Shown piece after piece: positions 1 through 8,731 of a stretch of 64,000 bases of DNA. This DNA comes from CBDBKL01 sp965116215 (GTDB lineage: Bacteria; Bdellovibrionota; Bdellovibrionia; Bdellovibrionales; JAKFYE01): contig OZ220494.1 in NCBI GenBank assembly GCA_965116215.1, positions 1,116,001-1,180,000 on the forward strand. The letters are read 5' to 3'. Every line of letters starts with the position of its first letter. Positions within the stretch are counted from its first letter, which is position 1. Under the pieces are notes generated by a model. It saw only the letters and a program-made list of their open reading frames with translations. It was not told the DNA's origin and searched no databases. The translations under genes and the position numbers were made by a program.

Positions 1-481
1 AAATGAGAAACTCAAAATATGCAGGCTGCGCTTCTGGACTATCATCCACAATAAGAATCTTTTTTAAAGGTCTGGAAGAAAAATAAGACCATTCTTCCTC
101 TATCATTACTCGAAGGGCATGGTAATGATCTACACTCAACTCTTGCTTCCCCAGAATAAGAGAGAGTGTAGAAAAAGAAGCATTGGTATTAATTTCGATA
201 AGTTTCGGTCTATTATCTAATATATGAAAGTCATAACTCATAAACGCAGAATAGTTTTTAGGCTTAAAACTCGCCGTAGACCCCATGATAAGGTCTACAT
301 ATTTATCCTGCCTTCTCAATGACCATAAAGACTGTATGCCCTGCTCACAGACTTGCCTTATCTTATTTGGAAGATACAAATCCCAATGAGCAATCATTCC
401 AGATTTCACTTTTTCTAAAGTGAAATGAGAAGAAGTCTCAGAAAAGTTTTGATTCAGGAAACTAACAAGTGCTTTATCCAA
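1..481 (-). CDS. Partial protein, possibly ATP-grasp-like (N-terminal part)
   Basis: An open frame runs off the left edge of the window, so only about 160 N-terminal residues are visible. A stop codon lies two codons upstream of a TTG at 479-481, which is preceded by a GAGAG ribosome-site-like sequence; I take this TTG as the start. The segments LIEINTNASFSTLSLILG and ILIVDDSPEAQPAYFEFL remind me of glutathione/glutathionylspermidine synthase-like ATP-grasp proteins, but this is a weak impression. It could be an unrelated conserved protein. It is divergent from the exonuclease III gene, with a 125-bp shared spacer. Confidence 0.55.
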   Translation of the reverse strand, partial: MDKALVSFLNQNFSETSSHFTLEKVKSGMIAHWDLYLPNKIRQVCEQGIQSLWSLRRQDKYVDLIMGSTASFKPKNYSAFMSYDFHILDNRPKLIEINTNASFSTLSLILGKQELSVDHYHALRVMIEEEWSYFSSRPLKKILIVDDSPEAQPAYFEFLI

Positions 482-606
482 ATTGGGTCACTCTCATTTT
501 AAAGTTCTTTATCAATATACAGACTATGATATTCAAAAAATAGAAAAATCTAATGAACTTTTTAGAGAATACGCATAATATTTAAAATAAATAATGGAGA
601 CGATTT

Positions 607-1395
607 TTGAAAAACATAAAATTGATAACATGGAACGTGAATGGAATAAGAGCTGCCTATAAAAAGGGACTTGCTGATTTTATCGAAAAAGAATCTCCAG
701 ACATGCTCTGTCTTCAAGAGGTCAAAGCACATCCTGAACAGCTCACTGAAGAACAAAGATACCCCTATACATACGACAGTCAATGGGTGACAGCGGAGAA
801 AAAAGGCTACTCTGGAGTGGCAACCTACTTTCGAACAGGTATTACAGATGTGATTGGAGGGTTAGGTCAAGAAGAATTCGACAGTGAGGGTCGAGTTCTG
901 ATAACCGATCATGATCTTTTTTTATTATACAATATTTACTTTCCTAATGGGCAAAGAGATGATTCTCGTCGTGAATATAAAATGCATTTTCATCAAACAC
1001 TACTCAAAGAATTAAAACAACATATGGATACAGGACGAGAAATTATTGTTGTCGGAGACTACAATTTAGCACCAGAAGAGAAAGACATCTATGATCCTGT
1101 ACGTTTTAAAAATACAAGTGGTTTTCTTCCAGAAGAACGAAAGTGGTTTAAGGATTTTATTGAACTAGGATTTACAGATACATTTCGCTATTTTTATCCT
1201 GATGATAGACATAAATACTCTTGGTGGAGCATGAGAGAAGGGGCTCGTTCCAAAAACAGGGGATGGAGAATTGACCATATCTGTGTCACTCACGGGCTCA
1301 AAAAACATCTTGTGAATGTTGAAATTCACGACAACATTTATGGCTCAGATCACTGTCCTGTAGCTCTCACTATCAACACAAAGGAAGATATATGA
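607..1395 (+). CDS. xth: Exodeoxyribonuclease III (AP endonuclease)
   Basis: 262 residues, the usual length for the ExoIII/APE endonuclease-exonuclease-phosphatase family. The family cleaves DNA 5' of abasic sites and removes 3' blocking groups in base excision repair. Visible active-site segments in order: TWNVNG near residue 9, LQEVKA with the metal-binding Glu near residue 36, GDYN near 148-151, RIDHI near 225, and SDHCPVAL with the catalytic Asp-His near residue 248. The start is a TTG with a good GGAGA site 7-11 bases upstream. The fxsA-like gene follows 47 bp downstream on the same strand and may be cotranscribed. The assignment is firm; only the exact subfamily (ExoA versus XthA) is open. 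Confidence 0.95.
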   Translation: MKNIKLITWNVNGIRAAYKKGLADFIEKESPDMLCLQEVKAHPEQLTEEQRYPYTYDSQWVTAEKKGYSGVATYFRTGITDVIGGLGQEEFDSEGRVLITDHDLFLLYNIYFPNGQRDDSRREYKMHFHQTLLKELKQHMDTGREIIVVGDYNLAPEEKDIYDPVRFKNTSGFLPEERKWFKDFIELGFTDTFRYFYPDDRHKYSWWSMREGARSKNRGWRIDHICVTHGLKKHLVNVEIHDNIYGSDHCPVALTINTKEDI

Positions 1396-1442
1396 AAGGC
1401 AAAAAAGAAAACCTATTACTCTCTCAACAAAGGAATCAATGA

Positions 1443-1928
1443 GTGTTTTTTCTTCTATTCCTTCTTATTTTTATCCCTATAACTGAGTTTTACTTCATAG
1501 TGAAAGCGGTAAGCAATATTGGATTTTGGAATACGATAGGACTTATCGTATTTACCGGAATAACAGGACTTCTTCTCATCCGTTTAGAGGGGTTCACTCT
1601 ACTGACTAGACTGCAAAAGGAACTTATTGAGGGGCGAGTGCCTCAGCACTCCCTATCACGCAGTTTTCTGACCTTTTCTGGGGGGTTATTTTTACTCATT
1701 CCCGGATTTCTAACAGATATGCTAGGACTCATCATGATCCTGCCCCCCACTCGCATCTTTTTGATAAAAGCCTTTGAATATATCATGCGACATATAATGA
1801 AATCTGAACGTATCCACTTTTACTATCGATCCACATCTGGCTTCCCAGAGACAAAGACAGATGAAAAGATAGAAACACCCCCCACAGTTATAGATATTCA
1901 ACCCGAGTCCGTAGAGACAAAGGAATAA
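1443..1928 (+). CDS. fxsA: FxsA family membrane protein
   Basis: 161 residues starting at a GTG that follows an AGGAA ribosome site. The N-terminal half has the FxsA pattern: a hydrophobic segment, ITEFYFIVKAVSNIG, a second membrane segment, then a GGLFLLIPGFLTDMLGL stretch and a third hydrophobic segment. Family knowledge: FxsA is an inner-membrane protein whose overproduction relieves exclusion of phage T7 by the F plasmid; its normal role is unknown. The last 40 residues are polar and probably cytoplasmic. It lies directly downstream of exonuclease III on the same strand. Confidence 0.85.
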   Translation: MFFLLFLLIFIPITEFYFIVKAVSNIGFWNTIGLIVFTGITGLLLIRLEGFTLLTRLQKELIEGRVPQHSLSRSFLTFSGGLFLLIPGFLTDMLGLIMILPPTRIFLIKAFEYIMRHIMKSERIHFYYRSTSGFPETKTDEKIETPPTVIDIQPESVETKE

Positions 1929-1990
1929 TTTCAGTGCATTCAGACACAGACGAAGGTCTAGGACAAAGCAAATATTTTATAAACCGCCCC

Positions 1991-2036
1991 TTTTAAAAAT
2001 CCCACGATAACTTCGGTTATAGTGAATTTTAAAAAT
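1991..2036. terminator. Imperfect long hairpin, possible bidirectional terminator
   Basis: The arms around 1991-2011 and 2016-2036 pair imperfectly, with a tight core ATAAC-TTCG-GTTAT and A/T-rich outer arms. This would give T-rich tails on both strands, as in a bidirectional terminator. It sits 62 bp after the fxsA stop. The rest of the 1929-2362 gap holds a weaker inverted pair (AAATTCT/AGAATTT near 2222-2256) and no convincing gene; it presumably carries the promoter of the DksA-like gene. Confidence 0.35.
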
Positions 2037-2362
2037 ATCTCTTCATTAAGAATGACATTTTATTCTAAAGAAAAAACGGAGAGTACAAAACTAAAAAAAT
2101 ATATATAATTCAAACGGTTATATCTCGCTGCTCTGATTCAAATACTGATAAAAATGAAATAATCTTAAATTTAAACCGGAGTATTGCTTCATAATAATGT
2201 GTAAAATTCATAAATGATTTTAAATTCTCCACAACCTTCGGACAGTTAGAATTTTACAGGAAAATTAAGTTTCTACTTGCTCGATCTATTTCTTTTATGT
2301 GTAAATAATCCAATCAAACATGTAATGCCTTGCAAAACATGAGATGAGCCAAAGGGGGATTC

Positions 2363-2731
2363 ATGGTTGCTTTGCCAAGACATGTGATTCAAACGTGTCA
2401 GAAAAAATTATTGGACACCAAGGAAGACATTTTAAACCGCGTCCAAGATAGCCGCAAAGAACTTATTTTTAATGAAAAGGGAGGAGACGAAGGGGACCAA
2501 ACCATGCGCATCCTAGCCGAGGGGGAGTTTCTCAGAAATCAAGAAAGACTCAGAAAACAGCTCGTAGAAATAGAAAATGCTTTAGCCCGTATTGATAGAG
2601 GTACATACGGCATTTGTGAAGAGACAGAAGAGCCGATAGAATTTGAACGACTTGTAGCTATCCCTTGGACCCGCTTAAGTATTGAAGGGGCAGAAATGAG
2701 AGAGGCTGTTGATCGACGATACACACGCTAG
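2363..2731 (+). CDS. DksA/TraR family protein with degenerate zinc site
   Basis: 122 residues. A helical N-terminal region (about residues 10-85, charged coiled-coil-like) is followed by the family signature ALARIDRGTYGICEETEEPI and then FERLVAIPWTRLSIE. DksA/TraR proteins bind the RNA polymerase secondary channel and, with ppGpp, modulate promoters. In classical members four cysteines hold zinc (CxxC...CxxC). Here only one Cys remains; the others are Glu, Ile/Pro and Ala, so the domain probably folds without zinc, as in known Cys-poor DksA paralogues. The start has a strong AAAGGGGG site. It stands alone, followed by a convergent arginase-family gene. Confidence 0.85.
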   Translation: MVALPRHVIQTCQKKLLDTKEDILNRVQDSRKELIFNEKGGDEGDQTMRILAEGEFLRNQERLRKQLVEIENALARIDRGTYGICEETEEPIEFERLVAIPWTRLSIEGAEMREAVDRRYTR

Positions 2732-2751
2732 CAGCAAACACACACCGTAAA

Positions 2752-3768
2752 TTAAAGAAGTCCATTGGTTTTAGCTAACCAACCACACAATTTATAAAGA
2801 AGACGCATTCCTACATTTCCATCCCATTCATCGCTCAAATCATGAGACGAGGGAGCCACCTCACAGAGATCAAAACCAATCACTTGCCGTCCACTATTTC
2901 CCAGTACAGAAAGCAGAATCAATACCTGATCATAATCTAATCCCCCGGGAACAGGTGTTCCCGTATGAGGACAAAAAACAGGACTTAACCCATCAATATC
3001 AAAAGAAATATAAACCTTTTTAGGCAAATGTTTGACTATCTCTTGAGCCATATCAAACCAATGAACTCCTCTTGCCAACTGCCCTTTGACATCATGATCG
3101 AAGAATACATGTACACGGCTTTTGTGCTCTTGAGCAAAATGAAATTCCTCCTCACAGAAATCTCTAATCCCCACCTGAACGACTTGAGCTGGTGGCGTCT
3201 TTTCATTTAAAATATTTCTAAAAATACTGGCATGGGACCACCTAAAACCCTCATAGGCATCACGAAGATCCATATGGGCATCAATATGAAGAATGCCAAA
3301 ATCAGAACCATATTTTTCTGCAAGAGCTCTCACTCCTCCTAATGAAACAGAGTGATCCCCTCCCAAAATACCAATACACTTTTTTGCATCCAAACTCTCC
3401 TGAACACGTTCATAAACAAAGGTATTCATACGATCACAATTTTTATTAATGATGTTTAAGTCGCTATAATTGGCCTTGCGAAATTCATTGATTTGCTTCT
3501 TTGTCTCACTATTTAAAGTCATGACTTCGGCCTCAGGCTTAAAAAAATAAATCCCACTTTTATATATTTCTCCAAGCTCTCTATCATATAGATCAAGTTG
3601 TGCACTCGACTTAAGGATAGCACTCGGACCGTGACTGGCCCCAGAGCGATAAGATGTTGTGGCATCCCAAGGGACAGAGTGAATATGAATACTCGCACTC
3701 TGTTTGGATTCGTTTAACCCAAATAAACACTCTTGTGCCGAAGGGGCATTAGCATTCAAGTCACTCAT
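2752..3768 (-). CDS. speB: Ureohydrolase (agmatinase/arginase family)
   Basis: 338 residues. It contains all Mn-binding segments of the ureohydrolase fold: GGDHSVSLGG (about 140), DAHMDLRD (about 163-170), and SFDIDGLSP (about 254). GTPVPGGL follows. The family hydrolyses agmatine, arginine or formiminoglutamate, releasing urea or formamide; agmatinase (putrescine synthesis) is the most likely member, but substrate cannot be fixed from motifs alone. The start is an ATG after a GGTGGA site. The gene is convergent with the DksA-like gene, 20 bp apart. The N-terminal extension (about 30 residues before the first strand) is typical of agmatinases. Confidence 0.85.
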   Translation of the reverse strand: MSDLNANAPSAQECLFGLNESKQSASIHIHSVPWDATTSYRSGASHGPSAILKSSAQLDLYDRELGEIYKSGIYFFKPEAEVMTLNSETKKQINEFRKANYSDLNIINKNCDRMNTFVYERVQESLDAKKCIGILGGDHSVSLGGVRALAEKYGSDFGILHIDAHMDLRDAYEGFRWSHASIFRNILNEKTPPAQVVQVGIRDFCEEEFHFAQEHKSRVHVFFDHDVKGQLARGVHWFDMAQEIVKHLPKKVYISFDIDGLSPVFCPHTGTPVPGGLDYDQVLILLSVLGNSGRQVIGFDLCEVAPSSHDLSDEWDGNVGMRLLYKLCGWLAKTNGLL

Positions 3769-3858
3769 TAAAATTCCACCTCACCTTTTACCGTCTTCCT
3801 CTCTTAAAATAAATAAAATGCGCAGTAATGCAGTCAAAATACTTTCTCTTATTTTCAT

Positions 3859-4458
3859 TTAAAGTACATAAAAATAAAAAGCAATAACGAGCAAAGCCCC
3901 TATGATATAAGTTGCCTTTTCAAAATGCCGATCCATCCATTCCCTACCCACATCGGCAAAAAAATAAAAAATAGTTCCTATTAGAAAAAAACGCAGACCA
4001 CGACTGCATAGAGAAGCTAAAACAAATACAGGAAAATGAACCATCAATACCCCCGCTGCAATAGTAAAGATCTTATAAGGTATGGGTGTAAATCCGGCAA
4101 TAAAGATAGCTAAGAAAACACCCTCATCTAACTTTGAAACTACTGAATTAAATTTTTCTTCAGAAAGAACATATTCAAAAAAAAAGCTATCAAAAGTACC
4201 CCAGAGTGAAGCCCCGATCCAATAGCCTCCAATTCCCCCAAGAACACTGAAAACTGTTGTTATAAAAGCCGCTTTGAAAGCTTTTTTAGAATTAGATGTG
4301 GATAAAGCAATGAGGAGGACATCTGCAGGTATTGGGAAAAATATAGATTCAATAAAGGCAATAAAAGCCAGTAATGGGTAGGCCCACTTGTGTTTTGCCA
4401 ATGATAGGACCCACACATACATCGCACGCAGCCATTGAATAGGATTAAAATGACTCAT
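3859..4458 (-). CDS. DedA/VTT-domain (YqaA-like) membrane protein
   Basis: 199 residues from the ATG at 4456-4458, which follows an AGGG site. A longer frame up to 4557 would overlap the divergent ClC gene and is less likely. Features: FIAFIESIFFPIPADVLLIAL near the N-terminus, a Gly-rich GGIGGYWIGASLWG segment, and a C-terminal membrane helix. VTT/DedA proteins are inner-membrane proteins linked to undecaprenyl-phosphate or phospholipid flipping and membrane homeostasis; the YqaA subfamily is uncharacterised. It is divergent from the ClC antiporter with a 75-bp spacer. Confidence 0.8.
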   Translation of the reverse strand: MSHFNPIQWLRAMYVWVLSLAKHKWAYPLLAFIAFIESIFFPIPADVLLIALSTSNSKKAFKAAFITTVFSVLGGIGGYWIGASLWGTFDSFFFEYVLSEEKFNSVVSKLDEGVFLAIFIAGFTPIPYKIFTIAAGVLMVHFPVFVLASLCSRGLRFFLIGTIFYFFADVGREWMDRHFEKATYIIGALLVIAFYFYVL

Positions 4459-4533
4459 AACGATTGCCCTATAAGTAAATGATAAGAAGATATATTTTTC
4501 ATATGTTTTAACACATGTTAGTTTATTTCTGAA

Positions 4534-5886
4534 ATGTTGAATATGCTCATATTGCAATTACAAAAAACATATCATGACTGGAGTCAGCGTGAAATTTGGA
4601 TTAATCGTGCGCTGATTTGGTCTGGTGCCATTCTGATTGGTATCGTCTCTGTTATTTTTGCTGAACTCAGTGAATGGGCCTCTAATTATAATGATAACCT
4701 CTACCAGAGCCACCCATGGTCCGCCCTTCTCATCCTCCCCTTCGGCCTATTAGGTATTCGCTATATCACTCTGAAATACTTTGAAGTCACAACAGGAAGT
4801 GGAATCCCCCACTCCATTGCAGCTATGAAACTTGATGACGCCAAGCAAAAACAAAGGGTTCTCTCTCCTGTGAATGCTCTTATGAAATTAGTTTTGACCT
4901 TCTGCGGTCTGCTCTTTGGTGCATCTATTGGCCGTGAAGGACCAACGGTCTATATTGGATCTTCAATCCTGTATAATATTGGAAAATTCACCACTTTAAA
5001 TCCTAAAGACATCAATAAGGGACTGATTGTTGCTGGAGGTGCAGCAGGTATTTCCGCTGCATTCAACACACCCCTTGCCGGAATTGTTTTCTCTATTGAA
5101 GAACTGAGCAAATCTTTTGAAGAGAGATCTAGTGGGTTAATTCTCTCTGCTGTCGTGCTTTCAGGTATAACAGCCATTGCGATGATTGGTGACTATGCTT
5201 ATTTTGGATTTATGTCTGTCACCTTTCCATTAGGTCAGACTATTCTCTACGCTATTGTTATCGGTTTCATGGGGGGGGCATTAGGGGGGCTTTTTTCCTC
5301 AGCGATTTTATATTTTCGCCAAAAACTCATGCGCTTTTCTTTTCAACAAGCCATGATTGTTACGGGTATTTCAGGATTATTAATTGCCATCATCGGCTTT
5401 ATAACAAAAGGGATGACATTTGGTGCAGGTTATAGCTCAACTTATCAAATTCTAATGGCACAAGTCGATGAAATTCCCTTTTACTATCCCATTTTAAAAA
5501 TGGTAGCGACTCTATTATCCTATGTCAGCGGTATACCGGGGGGTATTTTTACACCTGCCATTGCGATAGGGGCAGGTATTGGACAAGTTCTATCTCAAAT
5601 CACAAGCGAACTGGGACCTGTCTTTGCTGTCATCGGCATGTGTGCTTTTTTAACAGGGGTTGTTCAATCACCCATTACAGCTTTTGTCATTGTAATGGAA
5701 CTTGTAGACGACCATAATATGACAATGCCCCTAATGGTTGCCGCATTCATTGCTCTTGGAGCATCTCGCATATTTTGCCATCAGCCCTTTTATCAAACTC
5801 TCGCCAATCTATTTGTTGAAACCTATTCAAAACGCACTTTAAAACACAAAAGTACAGACAAAAGGCCCTCACTAGACAACACCTAA
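4534..5886 (+). CDS. ClC-family chloride channel/antiporter
   Basis: 450 residues with about ten or more hydrophobic segments. The three anion-filter signatures of ClC proteins are visible: GSGIPHS (near residue 88), GREGPTVYIG (near 130, carrying the gating Glu), and GGIFTPAIAIGAG (near 331-347). Such proteins exchange chloride for protons across the inner membrane, often in acid resistance. There is no CBS domain tail. The start is uncertain (ATG at 4534 or 4543) because no clear ribosome site is seen. An in-frame run of eight G at 5271-5278 and a run of six shortly after make this a possible slippage point. Confidence 0.9.
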   Translation: MLNMLILQLQKTYHDWSQREIWINRALIWSGAILIGIVSVIFAELSEWASNYNDNLYQSHPWSALLILPFGLLGIRYITLKYFEVTTGSGIPHSIAAMKLDDAKQKQRVLSPVNALMKLVLTFCGLLFGASIGREGPTVYIGSSILYNIGKFTTLNPKDINKGLIVAGGAAGISAAFNTPLAGIVFSIEELSKSFEERSSGLILSAVVLSGITAIAMIGDYAYFGFMSVTFPLGQTILYAIVIGFMGGALGGLFSSAILYFRQKLMRFSFQQAMIVTGISGLLIAIIGFITKGMTFGAGYSSTYQILMAQVDEIPFYYPILKMVATLLSYVSGIPGGIFTPAIAIGAGIGQVLSQITSELGPVFAVIGMCAFLTGVVQSPITAFVIVMELVDDHNMTMPLMVAAFIALGASRIFCHQPFYQTLANLFVETYSKRTLKHKSTDKRPSLDNT

Positions 5887-5953
5887 GAACTTAAGGACAA
5901 TAAAAGTCATAACAGATTGTTGAAGTACTAAAAAATAAAAGAGAGGACATTGA

Positions 5954-7552
5954 ATGAAAACTCTTATCTCATTATTTATTGTCACTAGCTGCTTAAACCT
6001 TGTCGCCCAGACCCACATTGGAGGAACAATATACTATAGACTACCCAATGCACCCAGCACACTGCACCCCACTCGATCGACAGATGCCTATTCCTCTCGA
6101 ATTCATTCCTATACATTTGACGGTCTTTTAACTGTCAATATCAATACATACGAATTTGAACCAGGTCTAGCCAAAGAATGGACCCTATCCAAAGATGGAC
6201 GGACATTTACATTTACCTTAAGAGAAGATGCTCAGTGGCATGATGGAAAACCCGTAACAGCAGAGGATGTAAAATTTAGCTTTGATATCATTTTTGATCC
6301 CAAACAAAAATCTCTCCACTTGCAGTCTTATTTTGATAACATCGAAGGGGCTCAAATTTTAGGAAAAAACAAGATCCAATTCAAAGCCAAAAAAAAGTAT
6401 TTTAAGAACTTAGACATTTTAGGAAGTGGAGGATTTCTACCTATTATTCCTAAACACATCTACAGTACAAAAAAGAAAATGAATAAAGATATTGTGGGTA
6501 GTGGCCCTTATAAACTTACTAAATATCAAAAAGGTCGACAAATAGAGCTGACAAAAAATAAAAAATGGTGGGGCTTTAAGGAAGAGCATCTCAAAGGGCA
6601 GTACAATTTTGAAAAAATCATCATGAGAATAGTAAAGGATAATAATGTCTCCTTAGAATATTTAAAGAAAGGACGAATCGATTTCCAACCTCTATCTTCG
6701 GAAGAATATCATAAAAAAACCAAAGGGAAAATGTGGCAAACCGAAGTTATCAAAAATAGAGTACAGAACCTCTCACCTAAAGGCTATGGATTTATCGGCT
6801 GGAACCTTCAGAGAAAGATTTTTCAGAATAAGAAAGTAAGAGTGGCCCTTGCACATTTGATGAATCGCAGATTAATGAATAAAAAGTTTAGATTTGGTGA
6901 GTCTCTTTTAGCGACAGGCCCCTGGCATCGAAAAAGTGACTATGCTGATAAAAGTGTAAAAGCCATTGAATACAATCCTAAAAAAGCCCTCAAACTCTTA
7001 AAGCAGACAGGGTGGAATGATACAGATAAAGATGGTATTCTTGAAAAAAACATACAGAATAAGAAACAAAATTTTGAAATCACCATTTTATGTCCCAATA
7101 AAGAAGTATTAAAATATCTTACACTGTTTAAAGAAGACGCCAAAAAAGTGGGGGTAAAAATAAACATTAAGAGTGTAGAGTGGAACACTTTTTTAAAACT
7201 GATAGACGATAGTCGATTTGATGGTGCTATGTTAGCATGGGGTGGGGGATCCATTGATTTAGATCCAAAACAAATATGGCATTCTGATGGAGCACGTTCT
7301 GGTGGCTCTAATTTCATACATTATAAAAATCCTGAAGTCGATAAGCTGATTATAGAAGCACAAGAAACACTAGATAAAAAGAAAAGAATTAAAATTTTAC
7401 AGAAAGTTTATCGTATTATAGCGAACGATGCCCCCTATTTATTTTTATTTAATGATGAATACACCTTTTATGCTCATAGACAAAGAGTAAAAAAAGATAA
7501 GGGCACTTTTAAATATGGAATTGGCTTTAATTATTGGTGGCTTGAAAAATAA
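5954..7552 (+). CDS. Peptide ABC transporter substrate-binding protein (YejA/OppA type)
   Basis: 532 residues, a full-length family 5 extracellular solute-binding protein. The first 20 residues are an export signal; an IVTSC sequence could make it a lipoprotein, but cleavage at a nearby VAQ is also possible. Diagnostic stretches include YRLPNAPSTLHPTRSTDAYS, the WHDGKPVTAEDVKFSF segment and GSGPYKL. It would capture peptides in the periplasm and hand them to the two permeases downstream (7709, 8728). The start has a GAGAGGAC site. A 156-bp gap separates it from the first permease. Confidence 0.9.
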   Translation: MKTLISLFIVTSCLNLVAQTHIGGTIYYRLPNAPSTLHPTRSTDAYSSRIHSYTFDGLLTVNINTYEFEPGLAKEWTLSKDGRTFTFTLREDAQWHDGKPVTAEDVKFSFDIIFDPKQKSLHLQSYFDNIEGAQILGKNKIQFKAKKKYFKNLDILGSGGFLPIIPKHIYSTKKKMNKDIVGSGPYKLTKYQKGRQIELTKNKKWWGFKEEHLKGQYNFEKIIMRIVKDNNVSLEYLKKGRIDFQPLSSEEYHKKTKGKMWQTEVIKNRVQNLSPKGYGFIGWNLQRKIFQNKKVRVALAHLMNRRLMNKKFRFGESLLATGPWHRKSDYADKSVKAIEYNPKKALKLLKQTGWNDTDKDGILEKNIQNKKQNFEITILCPNKEVLKYLTLFKEDAKKVGVKINIKSVEWNTFLKLIDDSRFDGAMLAWGGGSIDLDPKQIWHSDGARSGGSNFIHYKNPEVDKLIIEAQETLDKKKRIKILQKVYRIIANDAPYLFLFNDEYTFYAHRQRVKKDKGTFKYGIGFNYWWLEK

Positions 7553-7708
7553 TAAACAAATCAGTGGGGGTTTCGCATTCAACATCAATATCTAATAAAG
7601 AAAACTACGAACTATATGAACTCATAGAGAATACATATGCTGTTTAAACTTCTAATGACATATACAGAGAAAAGTGACCTGACTAAATTATGAATAACTG
7701 AAAAAATA

Positions 7709-8731
7709 ATGAGCCATATACAGTATTTTTTAAGACGACTCCTTTTAATCATTCCAACACTCTTTGGGGTGACTTTAATTAGTTTTTTTATAATGAACAT
7801 GTGCCCTGGGGGGCCTCTTGAACAAAAACTCAGACAGATAAGGTTTGGCCAATCCTCTATAAGCGGCAGCATGGAACAACAAGAAATTTCCGCAGAAATG
7901 ATGTTAGAGCTAAAGAAACAATATGGCTTTGATAAACCTCTCCATGAACAATACTGGCTTTGGTTAAAAAATCTTTCTGTTCTAAATTTTGGAGAATCTT
8001 TTACTTACGAAGAACCTGTTATTGATGTGATTATCAGCAAGCTTCCCATTTCTCTCCAATTTGGTATTGCAAGTTTTATCTTATCTTACTTGGTGTGTAT
8101 TCCACTGGGAATATGGAAGGCTTTAAAGCAAGGCACAACATTTGATTTAAGTTCCAGTTTTTTACTCTTTATTATGTACTCTATCCCAAGTCTCATGTTG
8201 GGAATATTGGAAATTACATATTTGGCTGGAGAAAGTGGGTTAGGGCTTTTCCCCATTGGGGGACTCTATTCTGATAATTATGAAAATTTAAACTTTATAG
8301 GTAAGATTTGGGATAGAGTACTACATTTTATTCTCCCCTTGAGTTGTTTTATGATTGGATCTTTTACCACCCTCACTTTATTAATGAAAAATTCACTCAT
8401 AGAAGAAATTAAAAAGGACTATATACGTACAGCAAAGGCGAAAGGTTTGAGTGAGAAGTCTATCTATTTAAAACATGCATTAAAAAATGCTCTTATCCCT
8501 ATTGCAACAGGCATCGGAAGTTTTATTTCTTTATTTTTTACAGGATCCATTATTATTGAATCTATTTTTGAATTAGATGGAATGGGACTTTTAAGTTTTA
8601 ATTCAATTTTAGAAAGAGATTATAATGTCTCCATGGGTCTGTTATTTATAACAAGTCTTCTTATGATGTTGGGCAACATTATCAGTGATATTGCTTATAT
8701 CCTTATAGATCCAAGGATTGATTTTAAATGA
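7709..8731 (+). CDS. Peptide ABC transporter permease (YejB/OppB type)
   Basis: 340 residues. The N-terminal FLRRLLLIIPTLFGVTLISF is followed by MCPGGPLEQ, a hallmark of YejB-like permeases, and a periplasmic loop. The EAA-like cytoplasmic loop, TAKAKGLSEKSIYLKHALKNA, lies near residue 235 and would contact an ATPase. Several membrane helices complete the fold. Its stop overlaps the next permease start by four bases (ATGA), indicating translational coupling. YejABEF imports peptides such as microcin C in enterobacteria; the substrate here is unknown. Confidence 0.9.
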   Translation: MSHIQYFLRRLLLIIPTLFGVTLISFFIMNMCPGGPLEQKLRQIRFGQSSISGSMEQQEISAEMMLELKKQYGFDKPLHEQYWLWLKNLSVLNFGESFTYEEPVIDVIISKLPISLQFGIASFILSYLVCIPLGIWKALKQGTTFDLSSSFLLFIMYSIPSLMLGILEITYLAGESGLGLFPIGGLYSDNYENLNFIGKIWDRVLHFILPLSCFMIGSFTTLTLLMKNSLIEEIKKDYIRTAKAKGLSEKSIYLKHALKNALIPIATGIGSFISLFFTGSIIIESIFELDGMGLLSFNSILERDYNVSMGLLFITSLLMMLGNIISDIAYILIDPRIDFK

